Source: Herbaspirillum robiniae
Lineage (GTDB): Bacteria; Pseudomonadota; Gammaproteobacteria; Burkholderiales; Burkholderiaceae_D
Reading direction: 5' to 3'
Length of the DNA: 64,000 bases
Assembly: GCF_002213415.1 (NCBI RefSeq)
Contig: NZ_NJGU01000011.1
Location: 1-64,000, forward strand
Shown: positions 29,289 to 39,772 of the stretch, piece after piece
Numbering within the stretch: position 1 is the first letter of the stretch
How the letters are laid out: each line of letters starts with the position of its first letter
The notes under the pieces: model-generated
The model's input: only the letters and a program-made list of their open reading frames with translations
Database searches by the model: none
What the model was told of the DNA's origin: nothing
Translations under genes and position numbers: made by a program

Positions 29289-29831
29289 ATGAAAATCATC
29301 GGCATCGACCCCGGCCTGCGCACCACCGGCTTCGGGGTCATCCACAAGCAGGGCAACAAGCTTTCCTACATCGCTTCCGGCACCATCAAGACGCCGGACG
29401 GCGACCTGCCTTCACGCCTGAAGGTGATCCTGGCCAGCGTCTCCGAGGTCGTGCGCACTTACACGCCCGACTGCGCGGCGATCGAGAAGGTGTTCGTCAA
29501 CGTCAACCCGCAATCCACGCTGTTGCTGGGCCAGGCGCGCGGCGCGGCGATCTGCGCGCTGGTTCACAACGACCTGGCGGTGGCCGAATATACGGCCCTG
29601 CAGGTCAAGCAGGCGGTGGCCGGCCACGGCAAGGCGCAAAAGGCGCAGGTGCAGGAAATGGTGGCGCGTCTGCTGCAGCTGCCGGGTTTGCCCGGCACCG
29701 ACGCCGCCGACGCGCTGGGCGTGGCGATTTGCCATGCGCATGGCGGCGACGTGCTGGCCAACCTCGGCGCGCTGGCGCCGGCGCTGGCGAAAAAGGGCAT
29801 CCGCATGCGCGGCGGCCGGCTGGTCGGCTGA
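29289..29831 (+). CDS. ruvC: Holliday junction resolvase
   Basis: RuvC cuts Holliday junctions during recombinational repair. The 180 residues carry the four acidic metal ligands: Asp7 (IGIDPGL), Glu66 (AAIEKVF), and Asp138 and Asp141 (GTDAADALG). It lies 30 bases after the GST gene. In many relatives ruvC leads directly into ruvA and ruvB; here an opposite-strand DUF808 gene separates them. Confidence 0.97.
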   Translation: MKIIGIDPGLRTTGFGVIHKQGNKLSYIASGTIKTPDGDLPSRLKVILASVSEVVRTYTPDCAAIEKVFVNVNPQSTLLLGQARGAAICALVHNDLAVAEYTALQVKQAVAGHGKAQKAQVQEMVARLLQLPGLPGTDAADALGVAICHAHGGDVLANLGALAPALAKKGIRMRGGRLVG

Positions 29832-29843
29832 ACGCCGCGCCGC

Positions 29844-30788
29844 TCAGTGCGGCTTCTTCCTCAATCCTGCTATCGCGCGCTGAACCAGCGTCACCCCGGC
29901 CAGCACCACCGCGCCCGCCGCCACCCCGAACAAGGCATTGAGCACCGCCGGCGCCAGCGCCGCCAGCACGCCGCCCACGGCGGGCAGCGCCGCCACGCCG
30001 GCGGCAGCGGCCTCGATGCCATGGTGGACAAGCGGCAGGCCGTGGGTCAGGATGCCGCCGCCCACCATGAACATGGCGACGGTGCCGATCACCGACAGGC
30101 TGCGCATCATCTTCGGCGCCGCCGCCAGGATGGCCCGGCCGACCGCGGCCCGCGCGCGTCCCAGACCGCTCGCGCCGGCCGTGCGCAGCAGGTAGAGTCC
30201 GCCGTCGTCGAGCTTGACGATGGCCGCGACGATGCCGTACACCCCGATGGTCATGATCAGCGCGATGCCGGCCAGCACCGTGACCTGCTGCTGCAGCGGC
30301 GCGCCGGCGACCGTGCCCAGCGTGATGGCGATGATTTCGGCCGAGAGGATGAAGTCGGTGCGCACCGCGCCCTTGATCTTGTCCTGCTCATACGCCACCG
30401 GATCGACCTCTCCCGCCGCCGTGGCGGCGCTCTCGTGGTGTTCCTCCTGGTGCGGCAGGTACTTGTGCGCCAGTTTCTCGAAGCCTTCGAAGCACAGGAA
30501 GGCGCCGCCCAGCATCAGCAGCGGCGTCACCGCCCACGGGATGAAGGCGCTGATGGCCAGCGCCGCCGGCACCAGGATGGCCTTGTTCTTCAGCGAACCC
30601 TTGGCCACCGCCCACACCACCGGCAACTCGCGCTCGGCCTTCACGCCCGCGACCTGCTGGGCATTGAGCGCCAGGTCGTCGCCCAGCACCCCGGCGGTCT
30701 TCTTGGCCGCCATCTTGGTCATCACGGAGACGTCGTCGAGCACCGTGGCGATGTCGTCGATCAATGCGAAGAAGGTGCTGCCGGCCAT
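29844..30788 (-). CDS. DUF808 / YedI family integral membrane protein
   Basis: The 314-residue protein has an N-terminal conserved amphipathic region ([21 protein letters not shown]; here [20 protein letters not shown]) and about six hydrophobic segments, with [14 protein letters not shown] and [18 protein letters not shown] ([15 protein letters not shown]) motifs of YedI. Function is unknown. AAAGGACAAGC precedes the ATG. It is convergent with ruvC (12-base gap) and divergent from ruvA (143 bases). Confidence 0.88.
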   Translation of the reverse strand: MAGSTFFALIDDIATVLDDVSVMTKMAAKKTAGVLGDDLALNAQQVAGVKAERELPVVWAVAKGSLKNKAILVPAALAISAFIPWAVTPLLMLGGAFLCFEGFEKLAHKYLPHQEEHHESAATAAGEVDPVAYEQDKIKGAVRTDFILSAEIIAITLGTVAGAPLQQQVTVLAGIALIMTIGVYGIVAAIVKLDDGGLYLLRTAGASGLGRARAAVGRAILAAAPKMMRSLSVIGTVAMFMVGGGILTHGLPLVHHGIEAAAAGVAALPAVGGVLAALAPAVLNALFGVAAGAVVLAGVTLVQRAIAGLRKKPH

Positions 30789-30931
30789 GCTTGTCCTTTG
30801 TTCATGTTATGGGTGCAACCGATGCGCCCGCCCGGTGGCGGGGCCGCCCGGATGATACTGTTTATCCGAACAGTACTGTATCATTCGGTGATTATCACAG
30901 ACGCTGCACCCTACGCACACCACGCCACGCC

Positions 30932-31510
30932 ATGATCGGTCGCCTCTCCGGAATCCTGTTCGAAAAAAATCCCCCGAACCTGCTGGTCGACTGCAACGGC
31001 GTCGGCTACGAAGTGGCGGTGCCGATGAGCACCTTCTACAACCTGCCCGGGCTGGGCGAGAAGGTGGTGCTGCTGACCCACCTGGCCATCCGCGAGGATG
31101 CGCACATCCTGTTCGGGTTTGGGACCGCCGAAGAGCGCAACACGTTCAAGGAGCTGATCAAGATTTCCGGCGTCGGCGCGCGCACCGCGCTGGCCATCCT
31201 GTCGGGCATGTCGGTGGCCGACCTGGCGCAGGCGGTGACGCTGCAGGAGGCAGGCCGCCTGACGCGCGTGCCCGGCATCGGCAAGAAGACCGCCGAGCGC
31301 CTGCTGCTGGAATTGAAGGGCAAGCTCGGCGCCGACCTTGGCGCGGCCGGCGGCGCGGTGCATACCGATGCCTCCGCCGACGTGCTCAACGCGCTGCTGG
31401 CGCTGGGCTATTCCGACAAGGAAGCCACGCTGGCCATGAAGCAGGTGCCCAAGGATGCCAGCGTCTCCGACGGCATCAAGCACGCGCTCAAAGCCCTGTC
31501 CAAGGCTTGA
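30932..31510 (+). CDS. ruvA: Holliday junction DNA helicase subunit RuvA
   Basis: RuvA binds the four-way junction and loads RuvB. The 192 residues show the N-terminal OB fold ([20 protein letters not shown]), two helix-hairpin-helix motifs ([14 protein letters not shown] and [16 protein letters not shown]) and the C-terminal domain III ([17 protein letters not shown]) that contacts RuvB. The ATG at 30932 matches the family start; an in-frame frame upstream is non-coding. ruvB follows after 31 bases. Confidence 0.97.
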   Translation: MIGRLSGILFEKNPPNLLVDCNGVGYEVAVPMSTFYNLPGLGEKVVLLTHLAIREDAHILFGFGTAEERNTFKELIKISGVGARTALAILSGMSVADLAQAVTLQEAGRLTRVPGIGKKTAERLLLELKGKLGADLGAAGGAVHTDASADVLNALLALGYSDKEATLAMKQVPKDASVSDGIKHALKALSKA

Positions 31511-31541
31511 TCGGGCCCGGACGGGAACATAGGATTACGGC

Positions 31542-32597
31542 ATGAGCATTCAGACCGACGACTTCTCCGAACAGCGCATCATCTCCGCCACGCCGGCCTC
31601 GGCCAACGAGGAGGCGATCGAGCGCGCCCTGCGGCCCAAGCAGCTCGACGAATACGTCGGCCAGGAAAAGGTGCGCGGCCAGCTGGAGATCTTCATCGCC
31701 GCCGCCCGTAACCGCGGCGAGCCGCTCGACCATACGCTGCTGTTCGGGCCGCCCGGCCTGGGCAAGACCACCATGGCGCACATCATCGCGCGCGAGATGG
31801 GCGTGAACCTGCGCCAGACCTCCGGCCCGGTGCTGGAGCGCGCCGGCGACCTGGCCGCGCTGTTGACCAACCTGGAAGCCAACGACGTCCTGTTCATCGA
31901 CGAGATCCACCGCATGTCGCCGGTGGTGGAGGAGATCCTCTACCCGGCGCTGGAGGATTACCAGATCGACATCATGATCGGCGAGGGCCCGGCCGCGCGC
32001 TCGGTGCGCCTGGACCTGCAGCCCTTCACGCTGGTAGGCGCCACCACCCGCGCCGGCATGCTGACCAATCCGCTGCGCGACCGCTTCGGCATCGTCGCGC
32101 GCCTGGAGTTCTACACCCCGCCCGAGCTGGCGCGCATCGTCACCCGCAGCGCCGGGCTGCTCAACGCGCCCATCGTCGAGGAGGGCGCGCTGGAAATCGC
32201 CAAGCGCAGCCGCGGCACTCCGCGTATCGCCAACCGCCTGCTGCGCCGCGTGCGCGACTATGCCGAGGTCAAGGGCCGCGGCGAGATCACGCGCGAGATG
32301 GCCGACGCGGCGCTGGTGATGCTGGACGTGGACCCGGTCGGCTTCGACCTGATGGACCGCAAGCTGCTGGAGGCCGTGCTGTTCAAGTTCGGCGGCGGCC
32401 CGGTCGGGCTGGATAACCTGGCGGCCGCCATCGGCGAAGAGCGCGACACCATCGAAGACGTGCTGGAGCCCTACCTGATCCAGCAGGGCTACCTGCAGCG
32501 CACCCCGCGCGGACGCATCGCCACCTCGGCCGCGTACCAGCATTTCGGCGTCACCGCGCCGCGCACCAGTCCCAACGGCGACCTCTGGGGCGCTTGA
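31542..32597 (+). CDS. ruvB: Holliday junction branch-migration ATPase RuvB
   Basis: RuvB is the AAA+ motor for branch migration. The 351 residues contain the Walker A GPPGLGKT (69-76), Walker B with FIDEIH (118-123), sensor/Arg motif GATTRAG, and a winged-helix C-terminal domain ending [17 protein letters not shown]. It forms an operon with ruvA. Confidence 0.97.
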   Translation: MSIQTDDFSEQRIISATPASANEEAIERALRPKQLDEYVGQEKVRGQLEIFIAAARNRGEPLDHTLLFGPPGLGKTTMAHIIAREMGVNLRQTSGPVLERAGDLAALLTNLEANDVLFIDEIHRMSPVVEEILYPALEDYQIDIMIGEGPAARSVRLDLQPFTLVGATTRAGMLTNPLRDRFGIVARLEFYTPPELARIVTRSAGLLNAPIVEEGALEIAKRSRGTPRIANRLLRRVRDYAEVKGRGEITREMADAALVMLDVDPVGFDLMDRKLLEAVLFKFGGGPVGLDNLAAAIGEERDTIEDVLEPYLIQQGYLQRTPRGRIATSAAYQHFGVTAPRTSPNGDLWGA

Positions 32598-32803
32598 GCC
32601 CGGCTGTTTGCGGTGCGGAAATACCTGCGATTCCCACTGGTTGCGAGCGATTGTTGCGCTTCAGGAAAGGGCTCTTTACGCGAAACATTTCAATCGTGTG
32701 AATTTTTTGCCTGAAGCCGTATAAAGGCGAGTTTTTACTTGTGCAAAAACTAATCGTCATCGACAATGCATAGCTATTCACTATCTTTCGATGTGAGCCT
32801 GTC

Positions 32804-33646
32804 ATGCTAATGTCGAGTCAAGCCAGCCGTTACGCGCATCAACTGCTCGATGCGCGGGCCCACTCCAAGCTGATCCCCCTGATCTCCCAGTCCGAGCCGC
32901 TGTCCGTCGACGACGCCTACGACATCGCCTACAGCATCCGCAACATCCGCGTGGCCCAAGGCGAGCAACCCATCGGCCGCAAGATCGGTTTCTCCGTGCA
33001 CAAGGAATGGTCGCGCTACGGCGTCACCGACGACGCGCGCGTGCCGATCTGGGCGCCCGTCTACGACACCACGGTGCGCTTCGCCGAAGACAACCACGGC
33101 ACGCAGTCGCTGGCCGGGGCGGTGCAACCGCGCATCGAACCCGAGATCGTCTTCAAGCTCGGCAAGACGCCCGCGCCCGACGCCTCGCTGGACGAGCTGG
33201 CCGACTGCCTGGAATGGATGGCGCACGGTTTCGAGATCGTTGCCTGCCCGTTCGCCAACTGGGAATTCACGGTGGCCGATTCGATCGCCGCCTTCGGCCT
33301 GCACGGCACGCTGATCATCGGCGAGCCGCACGTGCTGTCCTCGGCCACCAAGCACCACCTGCCGCAGATCCTGGCCGGCGCCAGCGTCTCGCTGTCGTGC
33401 AATACCGAGACCTCCAGCGTGCTGCGCGCCGCCGGCTTCTGCAACGACGAGATGGACAGCCCCTTGCACGCGCTGTGGCACCTGCACCAGCTGCTGCAGA
33501 AGCAGTCGCAGTTCCGCCAGCTGCAGGCCGGCGAGATCATCACCACCGGCACCTGGACCGACGCGTTGCCGATCAAGCCGGGACAAACCTGGATCACCGC
33601 CTTTTCCGGCGTGACGCTGCCGGGCCTGACCGTTTCCTTCGTATAA
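32804..33646 (+). CDS. Hydratase/decarboxylase-like protein (FAH/MhpD family)
   Basis: The 280-residue protein resembles 2-oxopent-4-enoate and 2-oxo-hept-3-ene-dioate hydratases, which add water in meta-cleavage pathways of aromatics. Visible family features are [10 protein letters not shown], the metal-site stretch [12 protein letters not shown] (Glu-x-Glu), [15 protein letters not shown] and [18 protein letters not shown] near the end. No meta-cleavage genes are nearby, so the substrate is open. About 200 bases of AT-rich DNA lie upstream, suggesting its own promoter. Start ATG 32804; ATG 32810 is nearly as good. Confidence 0.8.
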   Translation: MLMSSQASRYAHQLLDARAHSKLIPLISQSEPLSVDDAYDIAYSIRNIRVAQGEQPIGRKIGFSVHKEWSRYGVTDDARVPIWAPVYDTTVRFAEDNHGTQSLAGAVQPRIEPEIVFKLGKTPAPDASLDELADCLEWMAHGFEIVACPFANWEFTVADSIAAFGLHGTLIIGEPHVLSSATKHHLPQILAGASVSLSCNTETSSVLRAAGFCNDEMDSPLHALWHLHQLLQKQSQFRQLQAGEIITTGTWTDALPIKPGQTWITAFSGVTLPGLTVSFV

Positions 33647-33656
33647 GCTGTTGCTG

Positions 33657-33682
33657 CCCATGCCGCCGTTTGGCGGCATGGG
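33657..33682. other. Perfect 11-bp hairpin between the hydratase gene and yaiI
   Basis: CCCATGCCGCC / GGCGGCATGGG with a GTTT loop begins 11 bases after the hydratase stop. A pyrimidine-rich tract (CTCTTCCTTCTCC...) follows instead of a pure T-run, so it is a possible terminator or a leader structure of yaiI. Confidence 0.55.
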
Positions 33683-33713
33683 CTCTTCCTTCTCCTCCTC
33701 TTTTCCCTTGCCG

Positions 33714-34169
33714 ATGCAGATCTGGGTAGATGCCGACGCCTGTCCCGGCGTGATCAAGGACATGCTGTTTCGCGTGGCCGACCGCACCGGCATCATGGTG
33801 ACGCTGGTGGCCAACCGCGCGCTGCGCACGCCGCCGTCGCGGCACATCCGCTCGGTCGTGGTGCCGGCCGGCTTCGACGTGGCCGACAACGAGATCGTGC
33901 GCCTCACCCAGCCCGGCGACCTGGTCATCACCGCCGACATCCCCCTGGCAGCGGCCGTGGTGGAGAAGGACGCCACGGCGCTCAACCCGCGCGGCGAGCT
34001 CTATACCCGGGCCAACATCGGCCAGCACCTGAGCATGCGCAACTTCATGGAAGAGCTGCGCAGCAGCGGCATGGAAACCGGCGGCCCGGCGGCCTTCAGC
34101 GCGGGCGACGGGCGCGCGTTCGCGCGTGAACTGGATCGTTTCGTGCAACGCGCCGGACCGGCGCGCTGA
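33714..34169 (+). CDS. yaiI: UPF0178 family protein YaiI
   Basis: The 151-residue protein belongs to UPF0178, whose fold resembles PIN-like/NYN nucleases but whose role is unknown. The conserved N-terminus [17 protein letters not shown] has the Asp pair, and [10 protein letters not shown] and LNPRGELYT are further family motifs; C-terminal [13 protein letters not shown] and GPAAFS are also typical. I use the ATG at 33714, which gives the family start; a longer frame from 33651 runs through the hairpin. A convergent terminator follows. Confidence 0.9.
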   Translation: MQIWVDADACPGVIKDMLFRVADRTGIMVTLVANRALRTPPSRHIRSVVVPAGFDVADNEIVRLTQPGDLVITADIPLAAAVVEKDATALNPRGELYTRANIGQHLSMRNFMEELRSSGMETGGPAAFSAGDGRAFARELDRFVQRAGPAR

Positions 34170-34212
34170 GCGTAGATGCGCGGCACGGCGCGCGGCGGCG
34201 GCATCGCAAATG

Positions 34213-34249
34213 AAAAACGGCAACGAGATATTCGTTGCCGTTTTTTTTT
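34213..34249. terminator. Bidirectional terminator between yaiI and the DUF2147 gene
   Basis: A 14-bp stem AAAAACGGCAACGA / TCGTTGCCGTTTTT with loop GATAT, followed by more T residues, sits between convergent genes. Confidence 0.92.
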
Positions 34250-34281
34250 GAAGAGAGCCTGGCAGCGGCCGGCGCGCCGGC

Positions 34282-34737
34282 TTAATCCTCGCGCACCCAG
34301 GTCTGCGTGCGGCCCAGCATCGGCATGCCGATATAGCCGCGCACGTTGAGCTTCCTGCCGTCTTCGACGACGGTCAACTTGCTCTTGTAGAGCTTGCCGT
34401 TGGCCGGGTCCAGGATCTGGCCGCCGCTGTATTCGTCGCCGTCCTTCTTCAGGCCGGAGAGGATGGTCATGCCGACGATGGGCTGGTCTTTCAGCTCGCC
34501 TTCGCACTTCTGGCATACCGGGTTCTGGTCTTCTTCGGGCGCGCGGAACAGCTTCTCGATCTTGCCGGAGAGCTCGCCGTTGTTCTCGGTGATACGGATC
34601 AGCGCCTTCGGTTTGCCGGTGGCGTCGTCGATGTTCTTCCACAGGCCGACCGGCGAGCCGTCGGCGAGCGCGCAGGCCGAGGCGGTGAGCAGGGCGGCGA
34701 GCATGCCCAGGCGGGCAAGGGTGGGACGTGCGTTCAT
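34282..34737 (-). CDS. Exported DUF2147 domain protein
   Basis: The 151-residue protein has a signal peptide (about 1-25, cleavage after ACALA) and a small beta-rich DUF2147 domain starting GLWKNIDDATGKPKALIRI and containing KLFRAPEEDQNPVCQKCEGEL, DPANGKLYKSKL and a final LGRTQTWVRE. The family is lipocalin-like and of unknown function. The two Cys in NPVCQKC could form a disulfide or bind metal. AGGAGACAACC precedes the ATG. It lies downstream of nothing on its strand for 190 bases; valS precedes it further right and ends at 34932. Confidence 0.85.
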   Translation of the reverse strand: MNARPTLARLGMLAALLTASACALADGSPVGLWKNIDDATGKPKALIRITENNGELSGKIEKLFRAPEEDQNPVCQKCEGELKDQPIVGMTILSGLKKDGDEYSGGQILDPANGKLYKSKLTVVEDGRKLNVRGYIGMPMLGRTQTWVRED

Positions 34738-34872
34738 GGTTGTCTCCTGTCAATATCGTTGGGGGATAAAAGCACGGTTGTTCTAATTTTTATCGTCCAG
34801 TGTAGGGCATGGCGGGGAGGGCGGCAAGTGGATCCGGCGTCGTACGCCGGAACTCGCAAAAGCGGGAAGCCA

Positions 34873-34906
34873 ATAAAAAACGCCGCCGCCCGCAAGGGCG
34901 ACGGCG
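34873..34906 (-). terminator. Terminator of valS
   Basis: On the minus strand the 11-bp stem CGCCGTCGCCC / GGGCGGCGGCG (one G-U pair) with loop TTGC is followed by TTTTTTATT, 26 bases after the valS stop. Confidence 0.88.
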
Positions 34907-34931
34907 TCTGCAGGAAAGCCAGGCCGAACGC

Positions 34932-37742
34932 TTACTTCAGCTTGGCCAGCTGTTCCTTCACCTTCTCCAGCGTGGCGCCGAAGTTGGCCACGCGTTCCTT
35001 CTCCTGCGCCACCACCGCTTCAGGCGCGCGCGCCACGAAGCTTTCGTTGGACAGCTTGCCGTTGGCCTTGGCGATCTCGCCGGTCAGGCGCGCGACTTCC
35101 TTGGTGAGGCGCTCGCGCTCGGCGGCGACGTCGATCTCCACCTTCAGCATCAGCTTGACCTCGCCGACGATGGCCACCGGTGCCGGCGACTCCGGCAGCT
35201 GGGCCACCACCTGGGCTTCCGACAGGCGCACCAGGCCCTGCAGGTAAGGCAGGAAGGACTCGATGGCGGCCGTGTCGGCGGCTTCCACGATCAGCGGCAC
35301 GCGCAGCGACGGCGCCAGTTGCATCTCGCCACGCAGGTTGCGGCAGGCGTCGGTGTAGGCCTTGAACTGGGCGACCCAGGCTTCGGCTTCGGCGTCGATC
35401 TTCTCCAGGTCCGGGCGCGGATACGGCTGGCGCATGATGGAGTCGCCTGCAGGGTCCAGCTTCTTGTCGGTCATCGGCGCGACCGTCTGCCACAACTGCT
35501 CGGTGATGAAGGGCAGCACCGGATGCGCCAGGCGCAGGATCACTTCCAGCACGCGCAGCAACGTGCGGCGGGTGGCGCGCTGTTGCGCTTCGTTGCCGCT
35601 CTGGATCTGGGCCTTGGCCATTTCCAGGTACCAGTCGCAGTACTCGTCCCAGACGAACTTGTAGATCGCGGTGGCGATGTTGTCGAAGCGGTAGTCGGCG
35701 AAGCCCTTCTCCACTTCGGCCTCGGTGCGCTGCAGCAGCGACACGATCCAGCGGTCGGCCTGCGAGAACTGCAGGTAGCTCTTGTCGCACACGCCTTTTT
35801 CATGGCCGTCGAAACCGCAGTCCTGGCCTTCGGTGTTCATCAGCACGAAGCGGGTGGCGTTCCACAGCTTGTTGCAGAAGTTGCGATAGCCTTCGCAGCG
35901 GTTCAGGTCGAAGTTGATATTGCGGCCCAGCGTCGCCAGCGAGGCGAAGGTGAAGCGCAGCGCATCGGTGCCGAAGGCCGGGATGCCGTCGGCGAATTCC
36001 TTGCGGGTGGCCTTCTCGATGCTGGTCGCCTGCTTGGGATTCATCAGGCCGACGGTGCGCTTGGCCACCAGCTCGTCCACGCCGATGCCGTCGATCAGGT
36101 CGATCGGGTCCAGCGTGTTGCCCTTGGACTTGGACATCTTCTGGCCGCTGCCGTCGCGCACCAGGCCGTGCACGTAGACGGTGTCGAACGGCACCTTGCC
36201 GGTGAAGTGCGTGGTCATCATGACCATGCGCGCCACCCAGAAGAAGATGATGTCGAAGCCCGTCACCAGCACCGACGAAGGCAGGAACAGCTTGTAGTCC
36301 GGCGTCTCTTCCGGCCAGCCCAGCGTGGAGAACGGCACCAGCGCCGAGGAGAACCAGGTATCCAGCACGTCTTCGTCGCGCTTGACCGATTTGCCGCCGG
36401 CCTGCGCGCGCGCTTCCTCTTCGGTGCGCGCGACGTAGATGCCGCCGTCTTCGTCGTACCAGGCCGGGATCTGGTGGCCCCACCACAGCTGGCGGGAGAT
36501 ACACCAGTCCTGGATGTTGTTGAGCCACTGGTTGTAGGTGTTGCTCCAGTTTTCCGGCACGAACTTGATTTCGCCCGAGGCGACCTTGTCCAGCGCGGTT
36601 TCGGCGATCGACTTGCCGGGGAAGAAGGTGCCTTCCGGCGCCGGCTTGCTCATCGCCACGAACCACTGGTCGGTCAGCATCGGCTCGATCACCACGCCGG
36701 TACGGTCGCCGCGCGGCACCATCAGCTTGTGCGGCTTGACCAGCTCCAGCAGGCCCAGCGCCTCGAGGTCGGCGACGATCTGCTTGCGCGCCTCGAAGCG
36801 GTCCAGGCCGCGGTATTTCTCGGGGCTGTTCTCGTTGATCTTTGCGTCCAGCGTGAACACGCTGATCTTCTCCAGGTTGTGGCGTGCGCCGACCTGGTAG
36901 TCGTTGAAGTCGTGCGCCGGCGTGATCTTCACGCAGCCGGTGCCGAATTCCTTGTCGACGTATTCATCCTTGATGATGGGGATCTCGCGGCCCACCAGCG
37001 GCAGCTTGAGCATCTTGCCCACCAGCGCGGCGTAGCGCTCGTCGGTCGGATCCACCGCCACGGCGACGTCGCCCAGCATGGTTTCCGGACGGGTGGTGGC
37101 GACCGTGATGGTGCCGCTGCCGTCAGCCAGCGGGTACTTGATGTGCCACATGGAGCCGTCTTCTTCTTCCGACACCACTTCCAGGTCCGACACGGCGGTG
37201 CCCAGCACCGGGTCCCAGTTCACCAGGCGCTTGCCGCGGTAGATCAGGCCCTGCTCGTACAGGCGCACGAACACTTCGGTGACGGCCTTGGACATCTTCG
37301 GGTCCATCGTGAAGTATTCACGATCCCAGTCGGTCGAGGCGCCCATGCGGCGCATCTGGCCGGTGATGGTGGAGCCGGATTTTTCCTTCCACTCCCACAC
37401 CTTCTCGATGAACTTCTCGCGGCCGAGGTCATGGCGCGATACCTTCTGCGCGTCCAGCTGGCGCTCCACCACGATCTGGGTGGCGATGCCGGCGTGGTCG
37501 GTGCCGGGGATCCAGGCGGTGTTGTAGCCGCGCATGCGGTAGTAGCGCGTCAGGCCGTCCATGATGGTCTGGTTGAACGCGTGACCCATGTGCAGCGTGC
37601 CCGTCACGTTCGGCGGCGGCAGCTGGATCGAGAACGACGGCTTTTCAGCATCGGTGGTGGCGGCGAAATAACCGCGCTTTTCCCATTCCTCGCGCCAGAA
37701 TTTCTCAATCTCGGCGGGCTCGAACGATTTGGCTAATTCCAT
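34932..37742 (-). CDS. valS: Valyl-tRNA synthetase
   Basis: ValS charges tRNA-Val and edits Thr. The 936 residues match the family (E. coli 951). [13 protein letters not shown] (42-54) carries the HIGH motif, [15 protein letters not shown] (about 535-549) the KMSKS loop, and the C-terminal 65 residues form the coiled coil that grips tRNA ([10 protein letters not shown] and EKERVANFG). The ATG at 37742 has only a weak ribosome site. It has its own terminator; no operon partner is evident. Confidence 0.97.
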   Translation of the reverse strand: MELAKSFEPAEIEKFWREEWEKRGYFAATTDAEKPSFSIQLPPPNVTGTLHMGHAFNQTIMDGLTRYYRMRGYNTAWIPGTDHAGIATQIVVERQLDAQKVSRHDLGREKFIEKVWEWKEKSGSTITGQMRRMGASTDWDREYFTMDPKMSKAVTEVFVRLYEQGLIYRGKRLVNWDPVLGTAVSDLEVVSEEEDGSMWHIKYPLADGSGTITVATTRPETMLGDVAVAVDPTDERYAALVGKMLKLPLVGREIPIIKDEYVDKEFGTGCVKITPAHDFNDYQVGARHNLEKISVFTLDAKINENSPEKYRGLDRFEARKQIVADLEALGLLELVKPHKLMVPRGDRTGVVIEPMLTDQWFVAMSKPAPEGTFFPGKSIAETALDKVASGEIKFVPENWSNTYNQWLNNIQDWCISRQLWWGHQIPAWYDEDGGIYVARTEEEARAQAGGKSVKRDEDVLDTWFSSALVPFSTLGWPEETPDYKLFLPSSVLVTGFDIIFFWVARMVMMTTHFTGKVPFDTVYVHGLVRDGSGQKMSKSKGNTLDPIDLIDGIGVDELVAKRTVGLMNPKQATSIEKATRKEFADGIPAFGTDALRFTFASLATLGRNINFDLNRCEGYRNFCNKLWNATRFVLMNTEGQDCGFDGHEKGVCDKSYLQFSQADRWIVSLLQRTEAEVEKGFADYRFDNIATAIYKFVWDEYCDWYLEMAKAQIQSGNEAQQRATRRTLLRVLEVILRLAHPVLPFITEQLWQTVAPMTDKKLDPAGDSIMRQPYPRPDLEKIDAEAEAWVAQFKAYTDACRNLRGEMQLAPSLRVPLIVEAADTAAIESFLPYLQGLVRLSEAQVVAQLPESPAPVAIVGEVKLMLKVEIDVAAERERLTKEVARLTGEIAKANGKLSNESFVARAPEAVVAQEKERVANFGATLEKVKEQLAKLK

Positions 37743-37864
37743 GATTTGACGTGTGTTTTTGCGAAACCGTCCATTATAAGGGAGGGCATGCCAAACCGGC
37801 GAAACGGGCTACACCGGCGGCGCAACTTGGCAACAGGACTTGTGTTATCCACAGGGCAATAAAA

Positions 37865-37893
37865 AACGGGAGCCGCGCAGGGCTCCCGTTCCA
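37865..37893 (-). terminator. Terminator of the lipoprotein gene
   Basis: The stem AACGGGAGCC / GGCTCCCGTT (37865-37890) is followed on the minus strand by TTTTTTATT, 20 bases after the lipoprotein stop. Confidence 0.85.
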
Positions 37894-37910
37894 GGACCGG
37901 CGAACCGGGA

Positions 37911-38582
37911 TCAGTTCAGGTCGTCGAAACGTCCCGCGGCTTCGGTGCGGTACTTCACCAGCGCCTTGTCGATATCCTCGATCCAGGTGCCTTCGGTGAC
38001 GGCCATGTGGTTCTCCGAGGTTTCGACGCTGATCACGATGGGCAGGCGCCTGTTTTCCACCACCAGGTCGGTCGAGATCTGGGTGCCGACGGTGACGGCC
38101 CAGAAGCCCGGCGTGAACCAGGCCCAGAACTTCTTCACATGAGCGTCCATGACGATGGGCGAGCTGCCCGCATCGGCGGCATTCTCGGCCACCTTGAAGC
38201 CGGCCTGCTGCAGGCTCGCGGTCAGGTTCTTGCGCATCACCTGGCGCACCGTCATGCCGTTTTCCAGCAGCACGTCGCCCAGCGCCTTGCCGAAGCCATT
38301 GCGCTTGCGCCCGATCGCGCGGGCCTTGATGTCATCGGCGCTCTTGGCCGAACCTTCGAAACCCAGCGAAGGCGTGCTCGGCGAGGACGGCGCCTCCTCG
38401 AATACGCGCTCGTCGGTCACGCTGCGCAGCAGGACGGTCTTGTTCTTGGAGGCCGTCGCCGCGGCGGTGGCCGGGACGGCGGGTTCGCTCAGCTTGACTT
38501 CGCTGCGGCTGGTGGCGCAGCCGACCAGGGCGACGCAAATGGCGGCGAGGATGCCGGACTTCAGTGCTTGCAAGTTGCTCAT
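37911..38582 (-). CDS. Lipoprotein of unknown function (YajG-like)
   Basis: The 223-residue protein has a lipoprotein signal with lipobox LVGC (Cys22). After an Ala/Thr-rich stretch come LLRSVTDERVFEEAP, GRKRNGFGKALGDVLLENGMTVR and a hydrophobic KKFWAWFTPGFWAVTVGTQI. The layout (export signal, then a domain with stress-induced-looking VMRKNLTASLQQAGF) recalls YajG-type lipoproteins, but the match is loose and I assign no function. AAGGGGAATC precedes the ATG. It is a single-gene transcript between valS and the LysR gene. Confidence 0.75.
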   Translation of the reverse strand: MSNLQALKSGILAAICVALVGCATSRSEVKLSEPAVPATAAATASKNKTVLLRSVTDERVFEEAPSSPSTPSLGFEGSAKSADDIKARAIGRKRNGFGKALGDVLLENGMTVRQVMRKNLTASLQQAGFKVAENAADAGSSPIVMDAHVKKFWAWFTPGFWAVTVGTQISTDLVVENRRLPIVISVETSENHMAVTEGTWIEDIDKALVKYRTEAAGRFDDLN

Positions 38583-38696
38583 GATTCCCCTTGTTATTTG
38601 ACTTTGATATGTGCCGCAAAAGCGGCAGCGAGCACTATACGCAACTTGATGAAAATTTACATCGGCGTTTGATTTGCGCGCCGGTCTTCCGCATAT

Positions 38697-39599
38697 TTAC
38701 GATGACTTGCGATCCCGCTCCGCATCCACCTGCTGCGCCATCCAGTCCGTGAACCGCTTCACCTTCGGCCACTTCCCGTGCGTGGCGGGATACACCAGGT
38801 GGTGCGCATGCACCCGTATGCTCTTGCGGTCGGCGAACAGCGGCACCAGGCGGCCTTCGTCGAGCAGGCCCCGGGCCAGCCAGGCGCTGTCGAGCGCGAT
38901 GCCCAGGCCCTGCACCGCGGCCTCGATGGCGAGGTAGGCGCGGTCGAAGCTCAGCGCGTAATGGCTGGGGCTGACGTCGATACCGTGCGCGGCGAACCAT
39001 TGCGGCCACTGCACCAGGTTCACCTCCGAAAAGATCAGGCTCTCCTGCAGCAGCTGCTGCGGGTTGCGCAGCTGCAGGCGTTGGGCCATGGCCGGGCTGA
39101 CCATGGGCATGATCTCTTCGGTGAAGATGGTTTCCACATGCAGGTCGGCCCAGCGCACGGCGCCGTAACGCACATCGAGGTCGATCTCCCCGCGCGAAAA
39201 ATCGGAATGCATGTGCGAGGCCGAGAGCCGGATGCGGATGTCCGGATGCTCGCGCATGAAATGCGGCAGGCGCGGCATCAGCCACAGGCTGGCGAAGCTG
39301 GGCGAGGCATGCACACGCAGCACTTCGATGCCGTCGTCGGCGCGCGCGCTTTGCGCCGCGCTGGCGATCAGCGCCAGCGCGCCCGACAGCGTCTGCTGGT
39401 AGCGCTCGCCGGCGGCGGTCAGCACCACGCCGCGCGAGGTGCGTTCAAACAGTTTCAGGCCGACGAAATTCTCCAGGTTGCTGATCTGGTGGCTGACCGC
39501 CGACGGCGTCAGGTTGAGCTCTTCGGCGGCCTTGCTGATGTTGGCGTGGCGGGCCACGACCTCGAAGGCGATGACCGCCTTCAGCGGGGGCAGGTGCAT
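38697..39599 (-). CDS. LysR family transcriptional regulator (GcvA-like)
   Basis: The 300-residue protein has the LysR winged helix at the N-terminus (LKAVIAFEVVARHANISKAA followed by LNLTPSAVSHQISNLE) and a two-lobed effector-binding domain (about 90-295). The N-terminal style PPLKAVIAFEVVARHANISKA is that of the GcvA group. GGGAGACACCC precedes the ATG at 39599, so the longer frame to 39770 is rejected. It is divergent from the SDR gene (173 bases), so it most likely controls the SDR-transketolase-TRAP cluster; the effector would be the imported substrate or a derivative. Confidence 0.9.
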   Translation of the reverse strand: MHLPPLKAVIAFEVVARHANISKAAEELNLTPSAVSHQISNLENFVGLKLFERTSRGVVLTAAGERYQQTLSGALALIASAAQSARADDGIEVLRVHASPSFASLWLMPRLPHFMREHPDIRIRLSASHMHSDFSRGEIDLDVRYGAVRWADLHVETIFTEEIMPMVSPAMAQRLQLRNPQQLLQESLIFSEVNLVQWPQWFAAHGIDVSPSHYALSFDRAYLAIEAAVQGLGIALDSAWLARGLLDEGRLVPLFADRKSIRVHAHHLVYPATHGKWPKVKRFTDWMAQQVDAERDRKSS

Positions 39600-39772
39600 G
39601 GGTGTCTCCCTGTGCGGCTTCGTTGTTCTGTTATGAAAATAATTCAAAGCGCTTTGAGGAATTCTAGCTTGCTGGTGCCATGGGCGGGTGAAATACTGCC
39701 CTCGCTGCCCCAGCCATCGAAGAAATCTAACGCAAGGGGCCGGCATGACAACCATAACGCCAGGAGACAAGC
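39600..39772. promoter_or_regulatory. Divergent control region of the LysR gene and SDR/transketolase/TRAP cluster
   Basis: An AT-rich part at about 39625-39675 (with TTATGAAAATAATTCAAAGC) is the likely site for both promoters and the LysR operator. I see no unambiguous T-N11-A palindrome or -35/-10 pair. Confidence 0.4.

Noticed and set aside
33651..33713. Upstream in-frame start for yaiI
   Set aside because: It would translate the hairpin into a Pro/Gly/Ser leader absent from the family; the ATG at 33714 gives the conserved N-terminus.
34809..37736. A 975-codon open frame opposite valS
   Set aside because: It mirrors valS exactly, is rich in Arg, His and Gly as expected from the reverse complement of GC-rich codons, and has no motif.
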